From: Allobosea lathyri
GTDB taxonomy: Bacteria; Pseudomonadota; Alphaproteobacteria; Rhizobiales; Beijerinckiaceae
NCBI RefSeq assembly: GCF_900108245.1
Contig: NZ_FNUY01000001.1
Span: forward strand, 186,001 to 250,000
Length of the DNA stretch: 64,000 nt
Direction: 5' to 3'
Part shown: positions 15,842 through 26,833 of the stretch, one piece after another
Numbering within the stretch: the stretch's first letter is position 1
How the letters are laid out: every line of letters begins with the position of its first letter
Program-made: the position numbers and the translations under genes
Notes under the pieces: generated by a model
The model's database searches: none
What the model saw: the letters and a program-made list of their open reading frames with translations, nothing else
What the model was told of the DNA's origin: nothing

Positions 15842-16737
15842 GCGTGCCTGCAAGCATCCCGACTGAGGCCGACACGCCGCTGCGCCGCAAGGTGCTGCAG
15901 CGGATCAACAGCCGCCCCACCACGCGTGGCGCGGCGATCCTGCTCGGCATCATGGTGCTGCTGGCGCTGCTGGCGCCGGTCATCGCACCGCAGAACCCCC
16001 ATGACCTAGCGTCGCTTAGCGTGATGGACAACCGCCTCGCGCCCGGCGAGCGCGGCATGAGCGGTATGCTGTTCCTGCTGGGGACCGACGCGCAGGGCCG
16101 CGACATGCTCAGCGCGATCCTCTACGGCCTTCGCACCAGCCTGATGGTCGGGCTCGCAGCCACAGCCTGCGCGCTGGCGATCGGCATCGCGGCTGGGCTA
16201 GCCGCGGCGCAGTTCGGCGGTGTCGTCGATGCGGTTTTGATGCGGATCGTCGACTTCATGCTCGGCTTTCCTTCCATCCTCGTCGCGCTCGTGCTGCTGG
16301 CCTCGATCGGGCGCGGCGTCGATAAGGTCATCCTCGCCATCGTCCTCGTGCAATGGGCGCAATATGCGCGGCTGATGCGCGCGGCAGCGCTGGTGGAGCG
16401 GCGCAAGGAATATATCGAGGCAGCCGTCAATTTCGGCCTGCCGACGCGCTACATCATGTTCACGCATCTGCTGCCGAATTCGGTCGGCTCGGTGCTCGTG
16501 GTCGCATCGATCAGCATCGCCGGCGCGATCACCTTGGAGGCGACTTTGTCCTTCCTCGGGGTCGGCGTGCCCGTGACCGAGCCCTCGCTCGGGCTGCTGA
16601 TCGCCAACGGCTTCGAGTTCCTGCTGTCGGGCGAGTACTGGATCTCGGTCTTCCCCGGCATTGCGCTGGTGCTGCTGATCATGTCGCTCAACCTCGTCGG
16701 CGACCGCCTGCGCCGCAGCTTCAACGTGCGCTCATGA
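15838..16737 (+). CDS. ABC transporter permease, DppC family
   Basis: The 299-residue permease has a cytoplasmic N-terminal tail (about 1-35), the DppC-type periplasmic loop (RLAPGERGMSGMLFLLGTDAQGRD) and the coupling loop ALVERRKEYIEAAVNFGLPTRYIMFTHLLPN. It forms the heterodimeric channel with the preceding DppB-like protein. Start and stop both lie in ATGA overlaps with the neighbouring genes. Confidence 0.93.
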   Translation: MSVPASIPTEADTPLRRKVLQRINSRPTTRGAAILLGIMVLLALLAPVIAPQNPHDLASLSVMDNRLAPGERGMSGMLFLLGTDAQGRDMLSAILYGLRTSLMVGLAATACALAIGIAAGLAAAQFGGVVDAVLMRIVDFMLGFPSILVALVLLASIGRGVDKVILAIVLVQWAQYARLMRAAALVERRKEYIEAAVNFGLPTRYIMFTHLLPNSVGSVLVVASISIAGAITLEATLSFLGVGVPVTEPSLGLLIANGFEFLLSGEYWISVFPGIALVLLIMSLNLVGDRLRRSFNVRS

Positions 16738-17713
16738 TCGCTGAACCCTTGTTGCAGGTCCGGGGTCTGCGGACCGTCTTCCACGCGCTGGACGGTGCCT
16801 GGGCCGCCGTGGACGGCGTCGATTTCACCGTCGCGCGCGGCGAGGTCCTCGGGCTCGTCGGCGAGTCCGGCTCCGGCAAATCCGTCACCGGCTTTTCGCT
16901 GGTCCAGCTGATCGACGCGCCCGGCGAAATCGTTGCCGGCGAGGTGCTGTTCGAGGGGGCGGACCTGCGCGCCGCCTCGCAAGAGCGCCTGCGCGAATTG
17001 CGCGGCGACCGGATCGCGATGATCTTCCAGGATCCGCTGATGACGCTGAACCCTGTGCTCAGCATCGGCGAGCAGATGGCCGAGGCCATTCTTGAGCATC
17101 GCAACTGCAGCCGCGACGAAGCGCTGAATACAGCGGCAAAAGCACTGGCCCGCGTCGGCATCTCCTCGCCGGAGACGCGGTTGCGGCAGTACCCGCATGA
17201 ATTTTCGGGCGGCATGCGCCAGCGCGTCGCGATCGCGACCGCGCTGCTGAACGAGCCGGATCTGATCATCGCCGACGAGCCGACCACGGCGCTCGATGTC
17301 ACCATCCAGGCGCAGATCCTCTACGAGGTGCAGAAGCTCAGCCGCGAGACCGGCGCCGCCGTGATCTGGATCACCCATGATCTCGCGGTCGTCGCCGAAC
17401 TCGCCGACCGGGTCGCGGTCATGTATGCCGGTCGCATCGTTGAGATCGGGCCGGTCGATGTCGTGCTCGACCGTCCCTGCCATCCCTACACGCTTGGCCT
17501 GCTGAACTCCTCGGCGGCTCTCGTCGAGCCCGGCGAGCGACTGCACCAGATCGACGGCATGGCGCCGCGCATCGATTCCAGGCCGTCTGGTTGCCCGTTC
17601 CGTCCGCGTTGCGAGCGGGCGCTGCCGCTTTGCGCCGAACAGGATCCCGCGCCACGCGAACTCGAAGGCCGCAGCATCCGTTGCCACAACCCGGTGCAGT
17701 TGGGAGTGGCGGC

Positions 17714-17717
<4 letters not shown>
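16734..17717 (+). CDS. ABC transporter ATP-binding protein, DppD family
   Basis: The 327-residue ATPase has Walker A GESGSGKS (43-50), signature FSGGMRQRVAIATAL, Walker B LIIADEPTTALD and switch histidine in ITHDLAVV, plus the C-terminal oligopeptide-transport extension with cysteines (CPFRPRCERALPLCAEQ). The overlap ATGA at 16734 fixes the start. Works as a heterodimer with the DppF-like partner. Confidence 0.95.
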
Positions 17718-18717
<1,000 letters not shown>

Positions 18718-18721
<4 letters not shown>

Positions 18722-19590
18722 CCACGATCACGCTCGACCCGCAGGAAGGCCGCAGCACGCTGCCCTTCCTCGATGCCTATCATCCGACCCGGCCGCTGGA
18801 GGTGAATTTCTACCGGCCTGCCGCTCACGGCCCCGACGACCCGGTCGTGATCGTCCAGCACGGCATGATGCGCAATGGCGACGACTACCGCGATTTCTGG
18901 ATCGAGGCAGCCGAGAAGTACAAGATCCTGATCGCCGCGCCGACCTTCGGCAACGAGCATTTTCCCAAGGCCGAGGGCTACAATAACGGCCTGGTCATCG
19001 CAGCCGACGGCGCCATCACACCGTCGCAGGACTGGCTCTACAGCGTGCCAGCGCGGGTCTTCGCCGCCTTGCGCACGAGCGGTGTGACGCGTCGCGAGCA
19101 GGCGCGGCTCTTCGGTCATTCGGCGGGTGGCCAGTTCGTGCACCGCCTGCTGGCGACACAAAGCCATGCGCCTTTCGAGGCGGCCATGGCGGCGAATTCA
19201 GGCTGGTACACGCTGCCGACGCTGGAGAAGCGCTTTCCCGAAGGGCTTGCCGGCCTTGGGCTCGACGAGGGCGCGCTGGCGCGCTGGTTTGCCTATCCCA
19301 TGGTGATCTTTGCCGGTGATCAGGACATCGACATGAGCGACCCGAACCTGCCGGCCCAAGTCGAGGCTCTGGCGCAGGGGCCGATGCGCTATGCCCGCGC
19401 CCATTTCATGCTCGATTTCGCCCAGCGCGAGGCAAAGCGCCTCGGCGTTGCGCTGAACTGGCAGCTGGTCTCGGTTCCCGGCGTCGGCCATGACGGCGCG
19501 GCGATGTCGCGCGCCGCCGCCGCCTGGTGGTTCGAGGGACGTTTGCCGGCAGCCGGGGAACTGCAACTGCAGGACACGCCGGTCCACTGA
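18718..19590 (+). CDS. Alpha/beta hydrolase (esterase/PHB-depolymerase-like) at the end of the Dpp-type operon
   Basis: The 290-residue protein shows the oxyanion-hole segment VVIVQHGMMRNG, the nucleophile elbow GHSAGG with S135, a candidate acid in VIFAGDQDIDM and the catalytic histidine in VPGVGHDGAAM: a complete serine-hydrolase triad. There is no signal peptide, so it acts in the cytoplasm. Its start overlaps the DppF-like stop (ATGA), so it is translationally tied to the transporter and probably hydrolyses the imported ester, lactone or amide. Exact substrate unknown. Confidence 0.87.
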
Positions 19591-19620
19591 TCCAACGGAT
19601 TCGAGCGGGCCGTTGCCCGG

Positions 19621-20406
19621 TCAGTCCGGCCGCTTCTGCGCGTTCGTGGCGAGCATAACGAGCACGAAGGAAGCGGCAGTCAGCAGCGTCGAGATCGAGG
19701 CGATCGTCGGGTCGATTTCGTCGCGCAGCGCCGTGAACATCCGCCGCGTCAGCGTCTGATACTGCCCGCCGGAGACGAAGAGCGCGATGATCGTCTCGTC
19801 GATGGCCGAGATGAAGGCGAAGATGCCGCCCGCGAAAACGCTGGCCTTGATCTGCGGCAGCGTCACCGAGAGGAAGGCGCGAAAGCGATTCATCCCGAGG
19901 CTGCGGGCGACCATTTCCTGCGTCGGGTCGAAGCTTTGGAGGCCCGCGACGACCGAGGTGATGACATAGGGCAGGCCGAGCATGACATTGGCCAGCACGA
20001 GGCCCGGCAGCGTCGCGATCAGCCCGACCTTGGCGTAGACGAAGAAAATGCCGATCGCGATGATGATGATCGGCACGATCAGCGGCAGCATCAGCACCAT
20101 GTGGAGCGAGCGCATCAGCCGGCTCTTGCCGTTGCTGATGGCGTAAGCCGCGGCAACGCCGAGCGGGGTCGCGACGACGACCGTCAGGGCCGCGATCGTC
20201 AGGCTCACCCGCGTCGCCTGCATCCAGGCGGGATTGCCGAAATACTCGGCATACCAGCGCAGCGAGAAGGAGGGCGGCGGGAAGGTCAGGAAGCGCGTGC
20301 CCGAGAATGACATCGGCACGATGATCAGCAGCGGCAGGATCAGATAGGTCAGCACCAGCCCGACGAAGACGGTGAAGGCGATGCGCGGGAGCAGTGGCTG
20401 TTTCAT
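19621..20406 (-). CDS. ABC transporter permease, PotC-like (polyamine/opine type)
   Basis: The 261-residue permease begins MKQPLLPRIAFTVFVGLVLTY and has six membrane segments with a periplasmic FPPPSFSLRWYAEYF segment typical of PotC and the coupling loop EMVARSLGMNRFRAFLSVTLPQIKAS. ATG 20406 overlaps the stop of the upstream permease, fixing the start. Last gene of the six-gene minus-strand operon. Confidence 0.92.
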   Translation of the reverse strand: MKQPLLPRIAFTVFVGLVLTYLILPLLIIVPMSFSGTRFLTFPPPSFSLRWYAEYFGNPAWMQATRVSLTIAALTVVVATPLGVAAAYAISNGKSRLMRSLHMVLMLPLIVPIIIIAIGIFFVYAKVGLIATLPGLVLANVMLGLPYVITSVVAGLQSFDPTQEMVARSLGMNRFRAFLSVTLPQIKASVFAGGIFAFISAIDETIIALFVSGGQYQTLTRRMFTALRDEIDPTIASISTLLTAASFVLVMLATNAQKRPD

Positions 20407-21266
20407 TTCTGCCCCAGCATCTTGTCGAGCGGGATGATACGGCCCACAGCCATGAAGATCGCGAGCACGCAGACCAGCAGCACGACGCCGACCGCGCTCG
20501 CCGCGCCCCATTGGTTGTAGAGTTCGACATTCCGGCTCACCACCATCGAGATCATGATGGTGCGGCCGCCGCCGAGCAGTTCCGGCGTGATGTAGAAGCC
20601 CAGGCAAAGCACGAAGACGAGCGTCATGCCCGCGACGACGCCGGGCAGCGACAGCGGCAGGAATATCCGCAGGAAACTGTGCAGCGGCCCGCCGCCCAGG
20701 CTCGCGCCGGCCAGCATCAGTTCGCGCGGAATCTTCTGCATGGTCGAGTAGAGCGGCAGCACCATGAAGGGCAGGAGGATGTGGACGGTCGCGATCACCG
20801 TGCCGAGTTCGTTGTGCACCAGCGCCAGGGGTTCGGTGATCAGCCCGAGCCGGTCGAGCACCTGATTGGTGACGCCGGTGCGCTGCAGCAGCACGAGCCA
20901 CGCATAGGCGCGCACCAGCACGCTGGTCCAGAACGGCAGGATGACGAAGGCGAGGATCAGCACATTCCAGGGCCGCCGGGCATGGGCTGCGGCATAGGCG
21001 ACGGGATATCCCAGCAGCAGCGTCAGCATCGTCACGAGCAGCGCGATGCGGAAGGTCAGCAGGAAGCTGCGCCAGTAAATCTCCTCGGTGAAGATGCGCC
21101 GGTAGTGCTCCAGCGTGAAGCCGCCATCATAGAAGGACTGGCCCATCAGCCAGCCCACGGGCAGCACCACGAGCGCGACGATCACGAGCACCGCAGGTGA
21201 CGCGAGCAGGAGCATCAGCCCCTGTTCGCGGCGCTGGTAGCGGAGGGATGGGTCGATCGCGCTCAT
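20403..21266 (-). CDS. ABC transporter permease, PotB-like
   Basis: The 287-residue permease opens MSAIDPSLRYQRREQGLMLLLASPAVLVIV and has the PotB layout of six helices and the EAA-type coupling loop REL-MLAGASLGGGPLHSFLRIFLPLS. A longer in-frame reading to 21434 would translate the intercistronic repeat and overlap the upstream gene, so ATG 21266 is preferred. Partner of the PotC-like permease. Confidence 0.92.
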   Translation of the reverse strand: MSAIDPSLRYQRREQGLMLLLASPAVLVIVALVVLPVGWLMGQSFYDGGFTLEHYRRIFTEEIYWRSFLLTFRIALLVTMLTLLLGYPVAYAAAHARRPWNVLILAFVILPFWTSVLVRAYAWLVLLQRTGVTNQVLDRLGLITEPLALVHNELGTVIATVHILLPFMVLPLYSTMQKIPRELMLAGASLGGGPLHSFLRIFLPLSLPGVVAGMTLVFVLCLGFYITPELLGGGRTIMISMVVSRNVELYNQWGAASAVGVVLLVCVLAIFMAVGRIIPLDKMLGQK

Positions 21267-21271
21267 GGGGT

Positions 21272-21361
21272 CTCCCTCGTCACGCTCGGGCTTGACCCGG
21301 GCATCTCCTGCAAGAGCTTCTCGGGTCCGCGCCAGGCGCGGCCCGAGAATGACGCCCTCGG
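21272..21361. repeat. Palindromic repeat inserted between the binding-protein and permease genes
   Basis: The 100-bp gap between the receptor stop (21367) and the permease start is filled by a GTCACGCTCGGGCTTGACCC...CGGCCCGAGAATGACG element with outer arms (CTCGTCA/TGACG) and inner CTCGGGTCCG/CGGCCCGAG and GCGCCAGGCGC symmetry. It looks like the dispersed intergenic repeat class of Hyphomicrobiales and could form an mRNA hairpin that lowers permease expression relative to the receptor. Confidence 0.6.
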
Positions 21362-21366
21362 CTGCC

Positions 21367-22431
21367 TCACTTCTGGGTGAAGGAGAGCCAGCGTTTCTCG
21401 GCGGCTTCGCCAGCTGGCGAGGTCCACCAGGCATAGGACATCAGGGCCTGGACCTTGGCGTTCTCCGGCGCGCTCGGAAGTTCGCCGACGCGGGTCGCCG
21501 GAATGACGCCGGTGTCATAGGCCTTCGGGTTGGCCGGGCCGTAATCGATATGCAAGGGCAGATTGGCCTGATGCACCGGGTCCACCGCCTCGTTCAGGAA
21601 TTTGATCGCGGTTGGCAGGTTGGGCGCGCCCTTGAGCACGCAAAGCGAGGTGCTCTGCAGGATGCCCTGGTTGTAGGTGTAGGCGACCTTGGCGCCTTCC
21701 GCCTTGAGCGCGCTGATGCGGCCGTTCCAGGCCATCACCATGTCGACTTCGCCATCATTGAGCAGCTGCGCCGACTGCGCGCCGGACGTCCACCACACCG
21801 TGATGTTGGGCTTGATCTCCTCGAGCTTCTTGAAGGCGCGGTCGACATCGAGCGGGTACAGCTTGTCGGCCGGTACGCCATCGGCCATCAGCGCGGCCTC
21901 GAGCGTCGCGAGCGGGTGGTTGCGCAGCGCGCGGCGGCCGGGGAACTTCTTAACATCCCAGAAGTCGGCCCAGCTCTTGGGTGCGGAGCCTGCGTCCGGG
22001 AATTTCTTCAGGCTGTAGCCCATCACGCTGGAATAGAACTCGTAGGCCACCGAATAGTCGCTCCGATATTCCGCCGGCATCGCCGCCGCATTGGGAATCT
22101 TGCTGAAGTCGAGCTTCTCGACGATGCCCTGCTCGCCGCCGCGCAGGCAGAAATTGGTGGCGACGTCGACGACGTCCCAGGTCGGTTTGCCCGTGGCGAC
22201 CTGCGAACGCATGATCGGCCAGGCATCGGGCACGCTGTCCTGGTTGATGGTGATGCCGAGCTTTTTGGCGGCAGGATCGAGGATCGCGATCGTCTGCGCC
22301 TTCTGATAGGCGCCGCCCTGCGAGACGAAGAGCATCTGCTCGGCGGCATTGGCCGGGACCGTGCTCATCAGCGCCATGGAGAGGCCCGCCGCAGCGCAGG
22401 CAAGCCGGGTGTTGAAGTGTCGTTCGGCCAT
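21367..22431 (-). CDS. Polyamine-type ABC transporter substrate-binding protein (PotD/PotF family)
   Basis: The 354-residue protein has a signal peptide (MAERHFNTRLACAAAGLSMALMSTVPANAA) and mature start EQMLFVSQGGAYQKAQTIAI, then DVVDVATNFCLRGGEQG, as in PotD-like binding proteins that grip a diamine or related cation through acidic and aromatic residues. Located between an oxidase and the permeases in the operon. Substrate is probably an amine or amine conjugate, given the PuuB-like oxidase. Confidence 0.9.
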   Translation of the reverse strand: MAERHFNTRLACAAAGLSMALMSTVPANAAEQMLFVSQGGAYQKAQTIAILDPAAKKLGITINQDSVPDAWPIMRSQVATGKPTWDVVDVATNFCLRGGEQGIVEKLDFSKIPNAAAMPAEYRSDYSVAYEFYSSVMGYSLKKFPDAGSAPKSWADFWDVKKFPGRRALRNHPLATLEAALMADGVPADKLYPLDVDRAFKKLEEIKPNITVWWTSGAQSAQLLNDGEVDMVMAWNGRISALKAEGAKVAYTYNQGILQSTSLCVLKGAPNLPTAIKFLNEAVDPVHQANLPLHIDYGPANPKAYDTGVIPATRVGELPSAPENAKVQALMSYAWWTSPAGEAAEKRWLSFTQK

Positions 22432-22465
22432 AGTGAGTCCCCTGTTTTTGGATCGGATCTTCGAG

Positions 22466-23779
22466 CTACCGTCCGATCGCGTCTAGAAACTGGTACCAGC
22501 CGGCGACCATGCGCATGGCGGGTTCCCGAAGCGGATAGAAGGGCACGCGCCGCATGCGGGCGGCATCGAGCAGGCCGACATCGGGCGTCTCGCCGCGCGC
22601 GAAGGCCGCGAGATAGCGGCCCATCAGGCTCGACATGGCGACGCCCGCGCCATTATAGCCCATGGCCAGCAGAACGCGGTCGTCGACGCGCCCGACATGG
22701 GGCACGGAATCGAGGGTCATCGCGACGAGACCGGACCAGCGATAGGCCAGCGGGACATCGGCAAGCTGCGGGAAGATGCCGGTCATCGCCTTGTGCAGGG
22801 CGCGGAAGGCGGCAGGTGAATCCTGCTTTCCGAAGGCGCCGCGCCCTCCAAAGATCACGCGGTCGTCGACCATGCGGAACCAGCGCATCATCCGCTTGGT
22901 CTCGGTATAGGTCCGACGCGTCGGCATCACGCTGGCGGCGAGATTGGGTGAGAGTTTTTCAGTTGCGATGATGGCGCTGCGGAACGGGATCAGCGTGTTC
23001 TGATAGGCGCGGGTCGCTCCGGTCAGGTCCGAATAGCTGTTGGTGGCGATGATCGCCTGTCGCGCCGTCACGATGCCTGTCGGCGTTTCGACCACCACGC
23101 CGCTCCCCTCCCGCCGCAGGCGCAGGGCCGGTGTTTGCGCGTGAATGCGCATGCCGGCTGCCGCAACGCCCTCGGCGAGGCCGTGGAGATAGTTCAGCGG
23201 ATGGATGCCGCCCGAGCCCCCATTGAGCACGCCGCCGACGAAGCCGCTGGAGCCGGTTTCCTCGCGAACCTGGTCCGCGCTCAGCACGGACATCGTGCTG
23301 TCGCCGAGCTCCGCCTTCAGCCACTGCGCCTCGGTGACCGCGTATCGCAGCGTCTCGTGGTTATGCGCCGCCTTGACCTGGCCCGAGCGCGTCAGGGCCG
23401 CGCTTTCGATGCCAAATTGGTCGACGAGTTCGGAGACGATATCCACCGCCTCATGGGCGATTTCGTACATCCGCCTGGCCATTTGGCGGCCATGCGCAGC
23501 CGCGATCGCCGGGAAGGACAGCCGGAACTTGGCGGTGATGACGCCGCCATTGCGTCCGCTGGCGCCCCAGCCCGGCTGGTTCGCCTCCAGCACGATCGGC
23601 TCGAGCCCCGACGCCGCCAGATGATGCGCCGCCGACAGCCCGGTATAGCCGGCGCCAATGATGACGATGTCGGCCTGCGCGCTTCCCTGCAAGGCCGGGA
23701 AGGCGCGCAAAGGCGTCGCCGTGTTCGCCCAGAGCGAGGGGGCCGATGGCCGGACATGCCAGGGCGCGTTGTCGGACAC
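22466..23779 (-). CDS. FAD-dependent amine oxidoreductase (PuuB/DAO family)
   Basis: The 437-residue flavoprotein has the dinucleotide motif ADIVIIGAGYTGLSAAHHLA (GAGYTG at 42-47), the GWGASGRNGG segment that marks gamma-glutamylputrescine oxidoreductases, and the C-terminal DDRVLLAMGYNGAGVAMSSLMGRYLA FAD-contact region. It oxidises an amine with FAD, giving an aldehyde or imine plus ammonia. Its N-terminus (WANTATPLRAFPALQGSAQAD) is also PuuB-like. The position in a PotABCD-type operon supports catabolism of an imported amine. Only 9 bp from the HAD gene upstream. Confidence 0.9.
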   Translation of the reverse strand: MSDNAPWHVRPSAPSLWANTATPLRAFPALQGSAQADIVIIGAGYTGLSAAHHLAASGLEPIVLEANQPGWGASGRNGGVITAKFRLSFPAIAAAHGRQMARRMYEIAHEAVDIVSELVDQFGIESAALTRSGQVKAAHNHETLRYAVTEAQWLKAELGDSTMSVLSADQVREETGSSGFVGGVLNGGSGGIHPLNYLHGLAEGVAAAGMRIHAQTPALRLRREGSGVVVETPTGIVTARQAIIATNSYSDLTGATRAYQNTLIPFRSAIIATEKLSPNLAASVMPTRRTYTETKRMMRWFRMVDDRVIFGGRGAFGKQDSPAAFRALHKAMTGIFPQLADVPLAYRWSGLVAMTLDSVPHVGRVDDRVLLAMGYNGAGVAMSSLMGRYLAAFARGETPDVGLLDAARMRRVPFYPLREPAMRMVAGWYQFLDAIGR

Positions 23780-23788
23780 GAGCTGCGC

Positions 23789-24487
23789 CTAAACCTTCTC
23801 GACCGCGTCGGCGAGCGCCTTCAGCGTCGGGAAATGATAGTCTGGCTTGGTCAGCTGCGGCACGGCGGGTGTCCCGCCGAAGCCCTTCTGTCCCTGGCGC
23901 CTCTCGATCCAGCAGGTCTTGTAGCCGAGCGATTTGGCGACGCCGATATCGTGGTGCTGGCTCTGGGCGACGTGCAGGATCTCCTCCTGCTTGTAGCCGA
24001 ATCCGGACTGTCGGCCGCGATTGAAGGCGAAGAACTGCGGATCGGGCTTGGCGCAAAGCGCCTCGTCGGCGGTGACGCTGTCGTGGAACGGATTGCCGAG
24101 CGTGTGCGAGTAGAAGGAGAAGGCCGAGCGGTCGGCATTGGTCATGGCGACGAGCCGGAAATGCTTGCGCAGGCGCTTCAGCGCCGCGACCGAATCCGCG
24201 AAGGCCGGCCAGCGCAGCACGGCGAGCTGGAAGGCGTCGGCCGCCTGCTCGTCGGTGGGCAGCCCAAGCTCCTTGGCGAGATGGAGATAGACCAGCGCCA
24301 TCACCTCGCTGGAGCGCTCGTAGTTCAGCTCGCGCCCGCGCAGATAGGGGGTGAAGATCTCGTCGTCGCTGAGCTTGGCTGCTGCCGGGCCACCGATGCG
24401 CCTGACCGCCTGGAGAATGCCGGTTTCGAAGTCGATCAGCGTGCCGACGACATCGAATGTGAGGACCTTGAAATCACTGAACGACAT
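23789..24487 (-). CDS. HAD-superfamily hydrolase, haloacid-dehalogenase type II-like
   Basis: The 232-residue protein has HAD motif I KVLTFDVVGTLIDF (nucleophile D12), a cap domain, motif II in LVAMTNADRSAF, and the later DIGVAKSLGYKTCWIERR segment common to L-2-haloacid-dehalogenase-like members. True dehalogenases have D-x-Y/F-G-T; here the third position is valine, so dehalogenation should not be assumed and phosphatase activity is possible. Lies between the ATPase and the oxidase in the amine operon, a frequent arrangement in Rhizobiales. Confidence 0.85.
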   Translation of the reverse strand: MSFSDFKVLTFDVVGTLIDFETGILQAVRRIGGPAAAKLSDDEIFTPYLRGRELNYERSSEVMALVYLHLAKELGLPTDEQAADAFQLAVLRWPAFADSVAALKRLRKHFRLVAMTNADRSAFSFYSHTLGNPFHDSVTADEALCAKPDPQFFAFNRGRQSGFGYKQEEILHVAQSQHHDIGVAKSLGYKTCWIERRQGQKGFGGTPAVPQLTKPDYHFPTLKALADAVEKV

Positions 24488-24529
24488 GGTTTCGTCTTCT
24501 CTTTGGTGGTCGAAAATGGAAAGGCGCGA

Positions 24530-25615
<1,086 letters not shown>

Positions 25616-25680
25616 TTGCACTCTCCCGTCTCGATACAGCGGCGGCTGGCTGGCGCGGGCAAAGACCGATTTTAGGTCAT

Positions 25681-25701
25681 GCCATAAGTCGGTCTTATGG
25701 C
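25681..25701. promoter_or_regulatory. Symmetric LysR-type T-N11-A operator
   Basis: GCCATAAG (25681-25688) and CTTATGGC (25694-25701) are perfect 8-bp arms around TCGGT. The core ATAAG-N5-CTTAT has the T-N11-A spacing of LysR boxes (T at 25685, A at 25697). It lies 66 bp from the PotA-like start and 145 bp from the LysR start. Overlapping weaker symmetry is seen with AAGACCGA just to the left. Confidence 0.75.
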
Positions 25702-25845
25702 GCGTGGAGGCGCCCGACACGTGCCCTTCGGCGGCGCGGATCTCTGTGAACCCGTCGCCGCAAGCTGCATTCGATGCGACGATGAAAGGGCTTTTAGCCG
25801 ACGGCGGCAATTGCCAAATAATCAGCAGCATCATAACCTGATGTA

Positions 25846-26799
25846 ATGTCAGAGCTGCGCCGCATGGTGTCGTCGAGCAATGCGCTCTTTGTGTTCGAGG
25901 CTGCGGCCCGCAGTGGCAGCTTCACGCGTGCCGCCGAGGAATTGAACGTCACGCAGCCGGCTGTGAGCCGCATGCTGTCGCGCTTCGAGAGTTATCTCGG
26001 CGTGCGGCTGTTCGAGCGGGCCGGGAAGGGCGCCGCCCTGACCCAGGAGGGCGAGGCGCTCTATCGTCGCGTCGCCGACGGGTTCCGCAGCATCGAGACG
26101 GGGCTGCGTGAGATCGAGCAGTTGCGCGCCGGCAAGGAAACCGTGACGCTTTCGGTCTCCTCGGCCTTCACCACGCATTGGCTGATGCCGCGCATGGACC
26201 GCTTCCAGCGCAGTTTCCCCAGTGTCGATCTGCGTTTCCAGATGATTGCCGGCTCGCTGCGAGGTCTGGTCGAGAATGTCGATCTCGGGATGCGTTTCGT
26301 CGGGGCCGACGAGATCAGCCAGCCCGGCTCGCTTGTCGTCAGGGAGGTCATGCTGCCGGTCTGCAGCCCCGGCTATCGCCGGCACGGGCGCGATGGTCCC
26401 GGACATCTCGATGATGGCAACACCATCATCCACCTGACGGACAGCTCATCGGACTGGCCGAGCCAGTATCCGCCTTTCGAGACCGGCCGCGTTGGGCAGA
26501 TCAAGACGCTGAGCTTCTCCGACTATGCGGTCGTCGTGCAGGCGGCGCTGCTCGGACAGGGGATAGCCTTCGGCTGGAGCACGGTCGTGGCCCATGCGCT
26601 GATCTCGGGCGCACTGGTGCCGGCATCCGCGCGCCTCACCGCCGGGGAGCGCGTCTGCGTGCTGATCACACCGCGCAACCGGCCGGTCCGGCCGATCGTC
26701 AAGGAGATCCGCGACTGGATCGTCAGCGAACTCAGGGCCGAGATCGAGGCGATCGACCAACTCTATCCCGATCTCGGCCTGCTCGACGCGAGCTACTGA
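25846..26799 (+). CDS. LysR-family transcriptional regulator (GcvA-like branch)
   Basis: The 317-residue regulator has MVSSSNALFVFEAAARSGSF then TRAAEELNVTQPAVSRMLSR (helix-turn-helix) and LFERAGKGAALTQEGEALYR, the GcvA-type N-terminus, followed by an effector-binding domain. ATG 25846 or the in-frame ATG at 25864 are both possible starts. Divergent from the amine-transporter operon with a T-N11-A box between them, so it probably activates that operon in response to the transported amine. Confidence 0.9.
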   Translation: MSELRRMVSSSNALFVFEAAARSGSFTRAAEELNVTQPAVSRMLSRFESYLGVRLFERAGKGAALTQEGEALYRRVADGFRSIETGLREIEQLRAGKETVTLSVSSAFTTHWLMPRMDRFQRSFPSVDLRFQMIAGSLRGLVENVDLGMRFVGADEISQPGSLVVREVMLPVCSPGYRRHGRDGPGHLDDGNTIIHLTDSSSDWPSQYPPFETGRVGQIKTLSFSDYAVVVQAALLGQGIAFGWSTVVAHALISGALVPASARLTAGERVCVLITPRNRPVRPIVKEIRDWIVSELRAEIEAIDQLYPDLGLLDASY

Positions 26800-26833
26800 C
26801 CATCACAGCGCAGCTGACGCCCTAGCGGAGGCT

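Noticed and set aside
13679..15853. A 724-codon reading on the minus strand opposite the Dpp-type receptor and permease
   Set aside because: It is antisense to two well-supported genes, is low-complexity in D/R/G/H as expected for the shadow of GC-rich coding DNA, and shows no recognisable domain.
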